Of a DNA stretch of 64,000 nucleotides, positions 43,261 to 53,037 are shown piece after piece (within the stretch, counting starts at the first letter, position 1; every line of letters begins with the position of its first letter). The position numbers and the translations under genes were made by a program. The stretch is from Glaciecola sp047637355 (lineage in GTDB: Bacteria; Pseudomonadota; Gammaproteobacteria; Enterobacterales; Alteromonadaceae): positions 35,554 through 99,553 of the forward strand of contig JBLIKA010000002.1 of assembly GCA_047637355.1 (NCBI GenBank). Direction: 5' to 3'. The notes under the pieces were generated by a model, which had not been told where the DNA came from, did no database searches, and saw only the letters and a list, made by a program, of their open reading frames with translations.

Positions 43261-43310
43261 TACGACACTATCTGTGCATACCGCTTCGGTTTGTATACAA
43301 AGATGAGGCA

Positions 43311-43357
43311 ACTCCAATCACAAGGATCTCAGTGTCTCAGTGGTTGGAGTTTTTTTA
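43311..43357 (+). terminator. Terminator after the two phasin genes
   Basis: ACTCCAATCAC pairs with GTGGTTGGAGT (one G-T) and is followed by seven T. It separates the phasin unit from phaZ. Confidence 0.8.
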
Positions 43358-43435
43358 CCCAGCAAGAAATGTTGAAAAGCAATTTTCCAACATCTACCTT
43401 ATTCTGTAGCTGGTCTCAGAGCATTAGGAGACGTG

Positions 43436-44653
43436 ATGAAGTATCAAGCATACGATTATTTTGCAAAAAGCGGACAGTTGATTAGCGAAGGTTTTCGCTT
43501 CGTCAACGAGGTTATTTCACATCCCAGCAACCCATATTCATATACTTGGAGCGGACGTATAGCAAGCGCCACTCTTGAATCAGCTATGCGCGTCACACAG
43601 CGTTATGAGAAATTAGGCTTTCATATTACGACGGTTGATGTAAAAGGCGAAGCCATTGCTGTTCAGGAAGAAATTGTATTAGGGAAACCGTTTTGCAACC
43701 TAATTCATTTCAACAAAGCAGGTCAAACAGAAAAAGATAAAGTACTACTAGTCGCACCGCTATCTGGACATCATTCAACACTATTAAAAGGTACGGTTGA
43801 AGCTTTGCTACCGAACCACGAAGTATATATCACTGATTGGTTAGACGCGCGTGAAGTTCCCTTAGAAGAAGGTCCATTCTCGTTCGATTGTTATGTCAGC
43901 TATTTAATTGATTTTATGAACGAGCTAGGACCCGAGACACATTTGATTGCTATTTGCCAACCCACAGTTCAAGCATTAATTGCGACCGCGGTAATGGCAC
44001 AAGAAAAGAATCCAAATATACCGAAATCATTGACTCTGATGGCAGGCCCGATAGATACCAGCAAAAATCCAACTCGCGTCAATGAGTTTTCTCAACAACG
44101 CCCGATGAGCTGGTTCGAAAATATTGCTATCCAGACGGTTCCGCAAGGATACCCAGGCGAAGGACGTAAGGTGTATCCGGGGTTTATGCAACTAGGCGGA
44201 TTTATTTCAATGAACAAGGAAACTCATCTTAAGAAGCATCAAGAGTATTTCCAGAATTTATTGATGGGTGAGAAAGAGGACACAGAACGCTTCAGAGCCT
44301 TCTATGACGAATACATGTCAGTTTTAGATATGCCAGCTGAATTCTATTTAGAAACAATAGAGCGTGTATTTAAAAATAACGAGTTGGCCAATAGAACCAT
44401 CACGTATGCTGGAAAGCCTGTCGATTTCAATGCTATTACGAATACTCCGCTACTTACAGTTGAAGGTGCTCAAGACGATATTTGCGGTATAGGCCAAACT
44501 GAAGCAGCACAAGATATTTGTCAAAATATACCAAAAAATATGCGTAAACATCATACTCAATCCGGTGCTGGTCACTATGGAATATTTAGTGGTTCAATGT
44601 ATCGTAAGAACATTCGCCCATTAATGACTGAGTTTATCGATAAATACTCCTAA
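43436..44653 (+). CDS. phaZ: Intracellular poly(3-hydroxybutyrate) depolymerase PhaZ
   Basis: 405-residue cytoplasmic enzyme that mobilises stored PHB. The hydrolase core has the unusual nucleophile Cys174 in AICQPTVQAL, as in PhaZ1 of Cupriavidus-type depolymerases, with APLSGHHSTLLKGT near the oxyanion hole, VEGAQDDICGIGQT for the Asp and GAGHYGIFSG for the His. No signal peptide. AGGAG lies seven bases before ATG 43436; a GTG one codon earlier is in frame but less likely. It lies between its own upstream and downstream terminators, so it is a separate transcript within the PHB locus. Confidence 0.93.
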   Translation: MKYQAYDYFAKSGQLISEGFRFVNEVISHPSNPYSYTWSGRIASATLESAMRVTQRYEKLGFHITTVDVKGEAIAVQEEIVLGKPFCNLIHFNKAGQTEKDKVLLVAPLSGHHSTLLKGTVEALLPNHEVYITDWLDAREVPLEEGPFSFDCYVSYLIDFMNELGPETHLIAICQPTVQALIATAVMAQEKNPNIPKSLTLMAGPIDTSKNPTRVNEFSQQRPMSWFENIAIQTVPQGYPGEGRKVYPGFMQLGGFISMNKETHLKKHQEYFQNLLMGEKEDTERFRAFYDEYMSVLDMPAEFYLETIERVFKNNELANRTITYAGKPVDFNAITNTPLLTVEGAQDDICGIGQTEAAQDICQNIPKNMRKHHTQSGAGHYGIFSGSMYRKNIRPLMTEFIDKYS

Positions 44654-44698
44654 ATTATTGCTAAATATCTAGTTCGTTAATGACGTTAACCGAAACCA

Positions 44699-44726
44699 AA
44701 AAAGTGCGAACTCTCGCACTTTTAGT
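44699..44726 (+). terminator. Terminator after phaZ
   Basis: A 9-bp perfect stem AAAGTGCGA/TCGCACTTT with a 4-base loop, ending in a short T-run, 46 bases past the stop. Confidence 0.75.
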
Positions 44727-44831
44727 GTATTTGATGGTCAGTATGAGTAATAATCCAAACACCTGCGTTTAACACTGGTTAGATGTGGACACAGCAAATC
44801 ATATTTTTAGCATTAGGGAATAATCAATATT

Positions 44832-46100
44832 ATGCTTCGACCGCTTTCTCAAATTAATAGGTCATCAAAGATGCGAACTTTTCGCCTCTTTACTCATTTA
44901 TCTGCGCTTTCAATCGCAATTTCATTTCCATTTTCAACATTGTCGTATGCACAAACAATCATTGAACTATCCGCTGAAAAGCAGCCAAGTTTTGCTGAAT
45001 GCAAAGTATCACTGGCAGAAATTGCAACGCAGCGAGGTGTTTCAAAAACACGTATAGAGTCCGAAATTCCAAATTTAATGCAAATTCCAAAGGTGTTGGA
45101 ATATGATCGCAATCAACCTGAGTTTGTGCAAACATTTCCAAGTTATTATAGTGCTCGAGTCAATCAGTGGCGTATTGAAAAAGGCCGTGAAGCGTTAACT
45201 GCGAATAAAGAATTTTTAGCTGACTTAACTAAAAAATATGGCATCCCAGGCCACTACCTATTAGCATTTTGGGGACTTGAAACCAATTTTGGTAATTATA
45301 AAGGAAAAATGTCGACACTTGATTCACTTGCTACGTTGGCCTGTGACCCAAGGCGCAGCGAATATTTTACTGGCGAATTAATGCTAGCACTGAAACTGAT
45401 GGATCGAGAGTCGCTTACCAAAGACCAAATGATTGGCTCATGGGCTGGTGCTATGGGACATACGCAGTTTATGCCTACCGCTTATACTCAGTACGCAATT
45501 GACGGCGACGGTGACGACAAAATTGATCTATGGAACAGCGAAAAAGATGCGCTGGCATCGGCGGCTAACTTTTTGAACAAACTTGGCTGGAAACCTGGCC
45601 TGAGATGGGGCCGTGAGGTGGCCCTTCCTGTTGGCTTTAACTATGCCAGTATTACCAATGAGAGAAAACCAATTAGCCATTGGGCTGATTTAAATATTAC
45701 TAGAGCCAATGGTAAAACGGTGGGACAATCTGACATTCCATCGAAGCTAATTTTACCCGCTGGTCATGAAGGACCTGCATTTTTGGCCTATCACAACTTC
45801 AACGTCATTTTACGTTGGAATAACTCTGAGTTTTATGGCATTGCAGTGGGTCAACTCGCTAATCGTATTTTAGGTAATGATGAGTTGAGCAAACCCTTGC
45901 CTGACCTACCCAAGTACAGTATTAGCCAAATGGCTCAAATGCAACGCAAGTTAAATAGTATGAGTATCGATGTTGGTGGTGCAGACGGGATTATTGGGCC
46001 AGCAACTAGAGCCGGAATTCGTGAATTTCAAAGACGTAATGACATGATTGCCGATGGATTTCCATCAACAGCCACATTTACCGCGATACTCAATTTTTAG
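44832..46100 (+). CDS. MltB-family lytic murein transglycosylase with peptidoglycan-binding domain
   Basis: 422-residue periplasmic enzyme that cleaves the glycan strand with 1,6-anhydro ring formation. Signal peptide within residues 14-40; a second ATG at 44871 would give a more typical one and may be the true start. The catalytic Glu150 is in FWGLETNFGNYKG, and GSWAGAMGHTQFMPTAY and DGDGDDKIDLW are hallmarks of the MltB fold (SLT_2). A C-terminal PG_binding_1 domain (about 360-420; ADGIIGPATRAGIREFQRR) marks the MltB/SltB3-type form. Not a lipoprotein. It lies within the PHB locus but has no obvious link to it. Confidence 0.9.
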   Translation: MLRPLSQINRSSKMRTFRLFTHLSALSIAISFPFSTLSYAQTIIELSAEKQPSFAECKVSLAEIATQRGVSKTRIESEIPNLMQIPKVLEYDRNQPEFVQTFPSYYSARVNQWRIEKGREALTANKEFLADLTKKYGIPGHYLLAFWGLETNFGNYKGKMSTLDSLATLACDPRRSEYFTGELMLALKLMDRESLTKDQMIGSWAGAMGHTQFMPTAYTQYAIDGDGDDKIDLWNSEKDALASAANFLNKLGWKPGLRWGREVALPVGFNYASITNERKPISHWADLNITRANGKTVGQSDIPSKLILPAGHEGPAFLAYHNFNVILRWNNSEFYGIAVGQLANRILGNDELSKPLPDLPKYSISQMAQMQRKLNSMSIDVGGADGIIGPATRAGIREFQRRNDMIADGFPSTATFTAILNF

Positions 46101-46133
46101 ATTATGAGTAGTAAAAATCGCCACTGGAAACAA

Positions 46134-46159
46134 ACAAGGAGGCCTCCAAACCTCCTTGT
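46134..46159. terminator. Hairpin between convergent mltB-like and phaB genes
   Basis: A 9-bp perfect stem ACAAGGAGG/CCTCCTTGT with an 8-base loop, 33 bases after the transglycosylase stop. No U-run on either strand. Confidence 0.4.
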
Positions 46160-46256
46160 GATAGGCGTTTCATTAGCAATTAATCTATAATACTAAAAAG
46201 CGCCAAACCGTCTAATTATGTGGCTTAACTCATTAAACTGCTTCAAATTCAGTTGT

Positions 46257-46979
46257 TTAATACATGTGTTGACCGCCATTAATCGATAGTGTGGAGCCGG
46301 TAATAAAACTTGATTCATCGTCTACTAAAAAAGCCACACTGTTTGCAATATCTTCTGGTTTACCCAATCGACCAACGGGGATAGTTTTGATGATTTTCGT
46401 TAAAACCTCAGGAGGTACCGCTCGCACCATATCTGTATCGACGTAACCAGGAGCAATTGCGTTTACAGTGATACCTTTAGCTGCACTCTCTAATGCTAGT
46501 GCTTTCGTAAATCCATGAATACCAGACTTGGCGGCGGCGTAGTTTACTTGCCCATATTGACCTGCTTGACCATTTACTGAACCGATGTTAACAATACGAC
46601 CAAATTCCCTGCTGCGCATGCCATCAATCACAGCACGACAAGTATTAAAACAAGACGCTAAGTTAGTTTGAATAACGCCATTCCATTGCTCAAAATCCAT
46701 TCGATGCATTGTACCGTCTCTAGTGATTCCGGCATTATTAACTAATACCTCCACTGGACCATATTCGCTTTCAATTTGAGCTATTCCCGCAGCAGTTTGG
46801 GCAAAATTTGATACATCAAACTTTGCGACTGGAATACCGGTTCGTGCAGTAAATTCTGCGGCTTTAACATCATTGCCTCCGTAATTAGCGACGACTATGT
46901 AACCTTTTTCAAAAAGTTTCTTACAAATCGCTTCACCAATTCCACGGGTTCCCCCAGTGACTAAGGCTACTCTGGTCAT
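46257..46979 (-). CDS. phaB: Acetoacetyl-CoA reductase PhaB
   Basis: NADPH-dependent short-chain dehydrogenase (240 residues) that makes (R)-3-hydroxybutyryl-CoA for PhaC. Cofactor loop TGGTRGIG (8-15), NNAG (81-84), catalytic Ser134, Tyr147 and Lys151 in NIGSVNGQAGQYGQVNYAAAK. The ITRDGTMHRMDFEQWN and VNAIAPGYVDTDMV stretches distinguish PhaB from FabG. It is on the opposite strand to phaC and separated by the transglycosylase. The thiolase phaA is not in the window. Confidence 0.93.
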   Translation of the reverse strand: MTRVALVTGGTRGIGEAICKKLFEKGYIVVANYGGNDVKAAEFTARTGIPVAKFDVSNFAQTAAGIAQIESEYGPVEVLVNNAGITRDGTMHRMDFEQWNGVIQTNLASCFNTCRAVIDGMRSREFGRIVNIGSVNGQAGQYGQVNYAAAKSGIHGFTKALALESAAKGITVNAIAPGYVDTDMVRAVPPEVLTKIIKTIPVGRLGKPEDIANSVAFLVDDESSFITGSTLSINGGQHMY

Positions 46980-47178
46980 ATTTATTCCCTATTAAGTGAC
47001 ATGAATTGTTAAGTAAAAACTGCACAAAAATTGTTCGATATTTATAATATAAAATTCGTACAAAAACAATACGATTGTTAGTCTATTTTTTGTATCTAGT
47101 GACAACTGAATTGATATAGAGCACAAATTAAAATCGGCTACATATTCCGATTGAGCAAAATGTAGAGCGAAAAATATC

Positions 47179-47208
47179 TTACAAATTAAAAAGTACTCAC
47201 GGTATACT
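47179..47208 (+). promoter_or_regulatory. Possible sigma-70 promoter of purU
   Basis: TTACAA, 18-base spacer and TATACT, placing the start about 40 bases before the purU start codon. A modest match. Confidence 0.4.
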
Positions 47209-47253
47209 CTGTACTAGAACGCTCACCTTATCTGCGCAAAAGGAAAACTAGCT

Positions 47254-48102
47254 TTGCAATCTACCTATCGTCTTGTTATCGATTGTCCCGACCAAACTGG
47301 ACTAGTGGCTGCTGTGTCACAATTCCTCTCTGAGCACGGCGCCAACATTCTCGAAGCGAGTCATCACACCGACTTGCAACTCAACCGGTTTTTTATGCGC
47401 CACGAAATAGATGCAAAGTCGATTGCAGTGGATCATGAGCATTTGGTTACTGCGTTCAGTAAAGTGGCCGAACGTTATGAGATGCGCTGGAAACTTAACG
47501 ATTCAGAAAAAAACATGAACGTTGCTCTGTTAGCAAGTAGAGAGTCTCATTGCTTAATTGACGTATTGCACCGTTGGCACACAGGCGAGTTGCATTGCAA
47601 TATTCCATGTATTATCGCTAATCATGAAACCATGCGAGAATATGCTGACTGGTATAAAGTTCCATTTCACTTTATTGATTTTTCAGACAAAGAGAAAGCG
47701 TTTAAAGAAGTAGAGCATTTAATCGAATACTACCAAGTCGACTTAACAGTACTTGCTCGATTCATGCAAATTGTGCCAAATCATTTATGTCAAAAGCTGG
47801 CTGGCAAAGCAATCAATATTCACCATAGCTTTCTACCCTCTTTCGCTGGTGCAAAACCCTATCAGCAAGCATATGAGCGAGGTGTAAAGCTAATCGGGGC
47901 TACCTGCCATTATGTGACTGCAGATCTTGACGAGGGGCCAATAATCGAACAAGAAGTGTTGCGCATTAGTCACAGTGATTCAGCCCAAGATATGGTTAGA
48001 AAGGGTAAGCGATGTGAAGTAAACGCGCTCGCTAATGGCATTCGATATCACTTACAGGATCGGGTCATTATTCATCAGAACAAAACCCTAGTATTTGCTT
48101 AG
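47254..48102 (+). CDS. purU: Formyltetrahydrofolate deformylase PurU
   Basis: Hydrolyses 10-formyl-tetrahydrofolate to formate and tetrahydrofolate, feeding formate to PurT and balancing one-carbon pools. 282 residues: N-terminal ACT domain (VIDCPDQTGLVAAVSQFL) and C-terminal formyltransferase domain with VLARFMQIVP, the INIHHSFLPSFAGAKPY stretch with the catalytic His, and GATCHYVTADLDEGPII with the catalytic Asp. Start is TTG 47254 with AAGGAAAA before it; no ATG gives the ACT strand. Single gene with a bidirectional terminator. Confidence 0.95.
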   Translation: MQSTYRLVIDCPDQTGLVAAVSQFLSEHGANILEASHHTDLQLNRFFMRHEIDAKSIAVDHEHLVTAFSKVAERYEMRWKLNDSEKNMNVALLASRESHCLIDVLHRWHTGELHCNIPCIIANHETMREYADWYKVPFHFIDFSDKEKAFKEVEHLIEYYQVDLTVLARFMQIVPNHLCQKLAGKAINIHHSFLPSFAGAKPYQQAYERGVKLIGATCHYVTADLDEGPIIEQEVLRISHSDSAQDMVRKGKRCEVNALANGIRYHLQDRVIIHQNKTLVFA

Positions 48103-48110
48103 ATAGATAT

Positions 48111-48138
48111 TAGCCGTTGTTTGGTACAACGGCTATTT
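48111..48138. terminator. Bidirectional terminator between purU and the SOUL gene
   Basis: A perfect 10-bp stem TAGCCGTTGT/ACAACGGCTA with a 5-base loop, 8 bases past the purU stop and overlapping the end of the convergent gene. Confidence 0.7.
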
Positions 48139-48762
48139 CACCTCAATCAACACTTCATTTCGGCGCATCATAGGTAAGGTAATAGGTCCATTGTAACCGG
48201 CTTTTACGGGAGCACTTATAGCGGTATAACCATTATTGGTAATCCACGTTGACAGAATTTGAGCGTATTTTGCTACGTTGCTGTCGCTCAATGTCCCACT
48301 AAACTGAATAGTCGCGACTTTATAATTTTTAAGTTCACTTACCTGAACGTCAGGGTCAGTTGGTTTGGGTGTTGTTGCTAATGTGAAATTATTTGGCATA
48401 ACGAATGACATTAATGAGGTGCCAGCATTTTCATTCATAAACACAGGAGCGGTCATCGAAATTTCAGTCCCTTTTTTATTCATAATTTTGTCGTCCATAA
48501 TAACCGGCGCGGTCATGGCAATTTCAGTTGCTCCTTCATTTTCGCCGCCAATGTATTTGAATAGTTTTCTAAACGCATTGTTACCGCTGGCCCCAGACAT
48601 ACTGGCTGAGACTAGCACTAACGATTCGTAATTGCGGACTTCAATCTTTTTTAGCTCGTCAGATTCCAGAAGAGTATAGGGTGCGGTGTCTACACCACTT
48701 TGCCCGACCACTGAGCATCCTGCCACAAAAATTGATGCCAATATTGGTAGTAGTGATTTCAC
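48133..48762 (-). CDS. SOUL haem-binding family lipoprotein
   Basis: 209 residues with a lipoprotein signal (MKSLLPILASIFVAGC, Cys16). The mature part is a SOUL/HBP domain: YTLLESDELKKIEVRNYES, FRKLFKYIGGENEGATEIAMTAPV, a second ISMTAPVFM and SFVMPNNFTLATTPKPTDP. Related proteins bind haem or porphyrin; the exact role in bacteria is unclear. Single gene. The paired MTAPV repeats are normal for the family. Confidence 0.85.
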   Translation of the reverse strand: MKSLLPILASIFVAGCSVVGQSGVDTAPYTLLESDELKKIEVRNYESLVLVSASMSGASGNNAFRKLFKYIGGENEGATEIAMTAPVIMDDKIMNKKGTEISMTAPVFMNENAGTSLMSFVMPNNFTLATTPKPTDPDVQVSELKNYKVATIQFSGTLSDSNVAKYAQILSTWITNNGYTAISAPVKAGYNGPITLPMMRRNEVLIEVK

Positions 48763-48907
48763 TTTACATCCTTAAGGTAGGCCTCTCTGTTAGAGCCAGA
48801 AATTTACAAATAGCGCCAAGGCTGATTTGTACAAAAAACAGCCTTACACTCCGGTATTAACTGAATACGAAGGTTTTTAAATAAAGTACCAAATTTTGGA
48901 GTCTTGC

Positions 48908-48946
48908 TACTAATATTGAATATGATGCTGACATTCAATATTAGTA
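48908..48946. repeat. Perfect 14-bp inverted repeat just past the HAD gene
   Basis: TACTAATATTGAAT (48908-48921) and its exact complement (48933-48946) with an 11-base loop, beginning 2 bases after the stop of the leftward HAD gene. No U-run; probably a transcript-end hairpin. Confidence 0.8.
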
Positions 48947-48947
48947 A

Positions 48948-49766
48948 TTACAACGAAAAACGCTCGCGCAAAAAATGCGCTATGCCATCCTTGTGATTAT
49001 GTCCAATAACAGCGCTAGCAGCTTTTTTGATTTCGGCGTTTGCATTTTCTGGAGCATAACTTTCATCAGCCAGCGCAAACATGCTTAAATCGTTATCACT
49101 ATCGCCAAAACAGATAACGTTTCTGGCACCTAATTGATTTTTCAAATTGGTAACTGCAGTACCTTTGCTCGCAAGGCAATGATGAATATCCATCCATCTA
49201 AATTTATTACCTTCTGTTGTTGGTCCGGAATAAGCAATTAAATTTGGGTGGGTATTAACCTCTAGCCACATTTCATTAATCTGATCAGCAAAACCAATCA
49301 TACTAATATTAGTAACTTGACTGTCAGTAGGCAGCGTATCCAAAGGAAGAAGCTTAGCTTTAGTTCGAGAGAAGTACTTATTAACAAGGTCTTTCTCAAC
49401 TTCATGGCGTGTTTCAGCATGGAAAATAAAATGCTGATGCTCATCAATAGCATTAACAAAAGGAGTAATTCCGTGCGCAAGAGCCAAGCCAATGACAGTC
49501 GAAATTTCAGTATTATTAAGTAGGTTTTCGAGCGTAAGTTGCTGAATTTTAGGATCCCATACTGTCACCCCATTATTATAGATTTGGGGTAAGTCAAAAT
49601 CATGACCATCAACGATACCCCGAGCCGAGAGCATCGTACGTCCAGTTGCAACAGTGTAGGCGATGTTATTTTCTTTTAACAGTAGCAGTGTATCTTTGGT
49701 GTAGCGTGATATTTCAGATGCATCGTTTAACAAGGTGCCGTCTAAATCAAAAAAAATGAGATGCAT
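48948..49766 (-). CDS. HAD-superfamily Cof-type sugar-phosphate phosphatase
   Basis: 272-residue cytoplasmic hydrolase of the HAD IIB (Cof/YidA) type. Motif I is FFDLDGTLLN with the nucleophile Asp, motif II lies in YTVATGRTM, and motif III/IV is NVICFGDSDNDLSMFALAD with GDSDND. A C2B cap occupies about 80-190. Family members act on sugar phosphates or cofactors; no specific substrate can be inferred. Single gene. Confidence 0.88.
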   Translation of the reverse strand: MHLIFFDLDGTLLNDASEISRYTKDTLLLLKENNIAYTVATGRTMLSARGIVDGHDFDLPQIYNNGVTVWDPKIQQLTLENLLNNTEISTVIGLALAHGITPFVNAIDEHQHFIFHAETRHEVEKDLVNKYFSRTKAKLLPLDTLPTDSQVTNISMIGFADQINEMWLEVNTHPNLIAYSGPTTEGNKFRWMDIHHCLASKGTAVTNLKNQLGARNVICFGDSDNDLSMFALADESYAPENANAEIKKAASAVIGHNHKDGIAHFLRERFSL

Positions 49767-49907
49767 AAATATGTCTATAACTCAGAATTACGGGCAATCA
49801 GTTCGCCCTGCGGTTAAATTACGTTGGGTGTTACTAAACTACGTGTTGCAAGGCAATTTAGTTTATATACCTGTGCAGGTGCGTTAAGTATGCATTAGCA
49901 ATCGATA

Positions 49908-51200
49908 TTACTTCGACTGAATTAACACTAAATCTTGCTGCGGTGGGACTAGGTATTCGGCGCCCGCCTGCGTGATTACAACCATCTCTTCTACCGAAAT
50001 GGTTTTCGGTTTCCCATTCGGCAACAACCAACTATGAAACCCGTCAAAAGCGAACGTCATACCGGCCTTGAGCGGCAGCATTGAGGCTGGCCTTGGCGGA
50101 CTCAAGTATGCTCCTCCTAAATTGGGGCCAGAGTCATGCGCTACATATCCAACAGGATGGCCGGTGCTCCACATTACAGGAATTGAGTTAGTTGCAATTA
50201 AAACATCTCGTTGTGCAGTATCAACGTCTCTTCCGGTTGCACCTGGTTTCATTGCAGCAAAAGCCGCTTCCCTTCCTTTTTTTGCACTATCCCAATAATA
50301 AGCGATATCCTCTGGCGGCTTCACCTCATCATCTTTCAATACATAAGCAAAGCGCTGAATATCGGTAACCCACGTATCGTGCACCCGAATACCGAAATCT
50401 GTCTGAATAATATCGCCCGGTTGAATAATACGATCAGTTGCGTGGCTATGCCCTCTATCAGTCCCAGAGACTACATTAGGATTTTGATCAGGCGCCCAAG
50501 CATCTCCAACCCCTGCCTGTGCCATCTTTTGCTTTAAAAACAAAGCAACATCGCGATCGGTGGTTTTACCGGGAACCACTTGCGCATAAGCTTCCAATTG
50601 CCATTTAGCAGTCAATGCAGCAGCGTTGCGCATTATTTCAACCTCTGCCGGTAGTTTAATTGCCATGTATTCATAAACTAATGCGTCAGAACTCACTAGT
50701 TTTGCACTGGCTTGTTCACCTAACGCCGCGGTAATTGCTTTATATTGACTATGACTTAAGCCATCGGCCACTTTATTCGAATCAGAACTATTAATAGCAA
50801 TACGTTCAAAATTTTGTTGTTTAATAAAATTACTGACCAATTCAATCGAACTCGCATCTCTGGCAACGCTTACTACTTTGTCGAGTAGTTGCATATCTGC
50901 AAGCGCGGTCGATTCGCCCATAGGTGAAAAACCAATTGAGGAAAAAGCGCCATCTTTGATATAAAACAGAAACGCCGCAGTTTGACCTGCGTTCTCGCAT
51001 CCCACATGTTTAGCTAATGGGTCGTTTGCATTTTCGCGACAAACGATTAGCCATGCATCTACATTGGCAACCGCCATAGCGTTGGGTAATAACTGGCTTA
51101 TGCGTTGTTTGCGAATATCAAACCATGGATTATCCTGTGCGCAGTAACCATAACTTACGCTGACGAGACTGAAGGCCAAGGCGATTATTACTCTAAACAT
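49908..51200 (-). CDS. Exported M24-family metallopeptidase (Xaa-Pro dipeptidase-like)
   Basis: 430-residue peptidase with a signal peptide (MFRVIIALAFSLVSVSYGYCA). The pita-bread fold C-terminal half has the usual dinuclear metal ligands: IQTDFGIRVHDTWVTDIQRFA (two Asp), TGHPVGYVAHD (His), and SVEEMVVIT (Glu). N-terminal creatinase-like domain about 25-190. ATG 51200 has GGAG five bases upstream and avoids overlap with the oxidoreductase gene; the longer frame starts at 51236 inside that gene. It is 19 bases from the preceding gene, so probably cotranscribed. Confidence 0.88.
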   Translation of the reverse strand: MFRVIIALAFSLVSVSYGYCAQDNPWFDIRKQRISQLLPNAMAVANVDAWLIVCRENANDPLAKHVGCENAGQTAAFLFYIKDGAFSSIGFSPMGESTALADMQLLDKVVSVARDASSIELVSNFIKQQNFERIAINSSDSNKVADGLSHSQYKAITAALGEQASAKLVSSDALVYEYMAIKLPAEVEIMRNAAALTAKWQLEAYAQVVPGKTTDRDVALFLKQKMAQAGVGDAWAPDQNPNVVSGTDRGHSHATDRIIQPGDIIQTDFGIRVHDTWVTDIQRFAYVLKDDEVKPPEDIAYYWDSAKKGREAAFAAMKPGATGRDVDTAQRDVLIATNSIPVMWSTGHPVGYVAHDSGPNLGGAYLSPPRPASMLPLKAGMTFAFDGFHSWLLPNGKPKTISVEEMVVITQAGAEYLVPPQQDLVLIQSK

Positions 51201-51219
51201 AGGTGCTCCTATTCTGTTG

Positions 51220-52839
51220 CTAAGCTTCGCTTTCAATAGCTAATGCTACCGCTTCGGCTACGCGTATACCATCTATTCCCGCTGACCATATTCCACCTGC
51301 ATATCCTGCGCCCTCTCCTGCAGGATAGAGACCTTGAACGTTGACACTTTGATAGTCTGCACCACGTTTGATACAGATAGGTGAGGAGGTGCGGGTTTCA
51401 ACCCCTGTTAATAAACCATCGGCTTTAGCGAAACCCTTTATTTGACGATCAAAAGCGGGAATGGCTTCACGGATAGCTTGAGTCACATAATCGGGTACCA
51501 CTCTACTCAAATCAGTTAACGTGATGCCTGGAGTATAAGACGGTTTAACGATTCCTATTTCGGCACTCGGTTTACCTGTTAAAAAGTCACCAATTAACTG
51601 TGCTGGTGCATGATAATTTTCGCCTCCAACAGTAAATGCCAACGCTTCCAAACTGCGTTGCAGTTCAATTCCAGCTAAAGCATCACCCGGGAAATCTTCT
51701 TCTGGCGTAACGCCAACAACAATAGCACTATTGGCATTTCGTTCGTGCCTAGAGTATTGACTCATTCCATTGGTAACTACTCGACCAGGCTCGGATGCTG
51801 CAGCTACAACAGTGCCGCCAGGGCACATGCAAAAACTATAAACTGTCCTACCATTTTTACAGTGATGTACTAGTTTATAATCGGCTGCACCCAAAATTGG
51901 ATTACCCACGTTATCGCCAAAGCGACTGCGGTCAATCATACTTTGCTCATGTTCAATTCGAAAGCCTATCGAAAAAGGCTTAGCTTCAATATAAACACCT
52001 TGTTCGTAAAGCGCTTTGAAGGTATCACGAGCACTATGACCAACGGCTAATATAACCTGCTTGCAGCTGAGATAGTCGCCGCCTGACAAATGCAATCCTT
52101 TGATTTTATAGTTGTCATTGTCGGGTTCTAAATCTAATTTTTCAACCCGAGTACTAAAGCGGAACTCGCCTCCTAGCGCAATAATTTGTTCACGCATTTT
52201 TTCAACCATATTGACTAGTTTAAAAGTACCAATATGGGGTTTACTCACATACATGATTTCTTCAGGTGCTCCCGCAGCGACAAATTCATGCAGTACTTTA
52301 CGACCGTAATGCTTGCGATCCTTAACTTGACTATACAATTTACCATCTGAAAAAGTACCCGCGCCACCCTCGCCAAATTGTACATTTGATTCAGGGTTAA
52401 GCTCTTGCTTGCGCCAAAACCCAAATGTGTCTTTAGTCCGCTCGCGCACCGCCTTTCCTCGTTCTAACACAATAGGTTTAAAACCCATCTGCGCCAAAAT
52501 TAACGCCGCAAATAAACCACACGGACCAAGCCCAACGACAACAGGCCGATGGCTAAGGTTGGCTGATGCTTGAGCAACAAACTTGTAGCGCATATCGGGT
52601 GTTACGCGCACATGAGGATCCTGAGAAAACTGCTCTAGCAAGGCTTCCTGCTTGTCTACCTCGACGTCGAGCGTATAAATGAGTTGAATATTTTTATTAT
52701 TGCGTGCGTCATAACCCCGTTTGAATAGATCAAAGGATAGCAACTGGCTCTTGGAAAGGTCGAGCTTGCTTAGAATGGCCAGCTCGAGTGCCTGTTCATC
52801 ATGATCGAGGGGTAATTTAATATCGGTTAAACGCAGCAT
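51220..52839 (-). CDS. FAD-dependent oxidoreductase (COG2509 NAD(FAD)-utilising dehydrogenase)
   Basis: 539-residue flavoprotein. A 95-residue N-terminal domain with LRLTDIKLPLDHDEQALE precedes the FAD-binding Rossmann fold (VVVGLGPCGLFAALILAQMG) and ERGKAVRERTKDTFGFWRK; FGEGGAGTFSDGKLYSQ, GHSARDTFKAL, and the C-terminal PAGEGAGYAGGIWSAGIDG are the conserved parts of this uncharacterised family. Widespread in bacteria, yet the reaction is unknown. First gene of a two-gene leftward unit with the M24 peptidase. Confidence 0.88.
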   Translation of the reverse strand: MLRLTDIKLPLDHDEQALELAILSKLDLSKSQLLSFDLFKRGYDARNNKNIQLIYTLDVEVDKQEALLEQFSQDPHVRVTPDMRYKFVAQASANLSHRPVVVGLGPCGLFAALILAQMGFKPIVLERGKAVRERTKDTFGFWRKQELNPESNVQFGEGGAGTFSDGKLYSQVKDRKHYGRKVLHEFVAAGAPEEIMYVSKPHIGTFKLVNMVEKMREQIIALGGEFRFSTRVEKLDLEPDNDNYKIKGLHLSGGDYLSCKQVILAVGHSARDTFKALYEQGVYIEAKPFSIGFRIEHEQSMIDRSRFGDNVGNPILGAADYKLVHHCKNGRTVYSFCMCPGGTVVAAASEPGRVVTNGMSQYSRHERNANSAIVVGVTPEEDFPGDALAGIELQRSLEALAFTVGGENYHAPAQLIGDFLTGKPSAEIGIVKPSYTPGITLTDLSRVVPDYVTQAIREAIPAFDRQIKGFAKADGLLTGVETRTSSPICIKRGADYQSVNVQGLYPAGEGAGYAGGIWSAGIDGIRVAEAVALAIESEA

Positions 52840-53037
52840 AATATACTTACTCTTTATAACGCCGGACAGCCTTTCTGTCAGGGCGCGATATTTTAAAACA
52901 GTTAGCGTAGTTTAGATAGCCCTGTCTAGATTACTAAATTGACACCCTGCAGTGCACAATGTCACAAAGAAACTTGTGTTTTAATGCCGCTACTTTAAAC
53001 TTGGCACATCGCACAATGATTATATAGTTAGCCTGCC

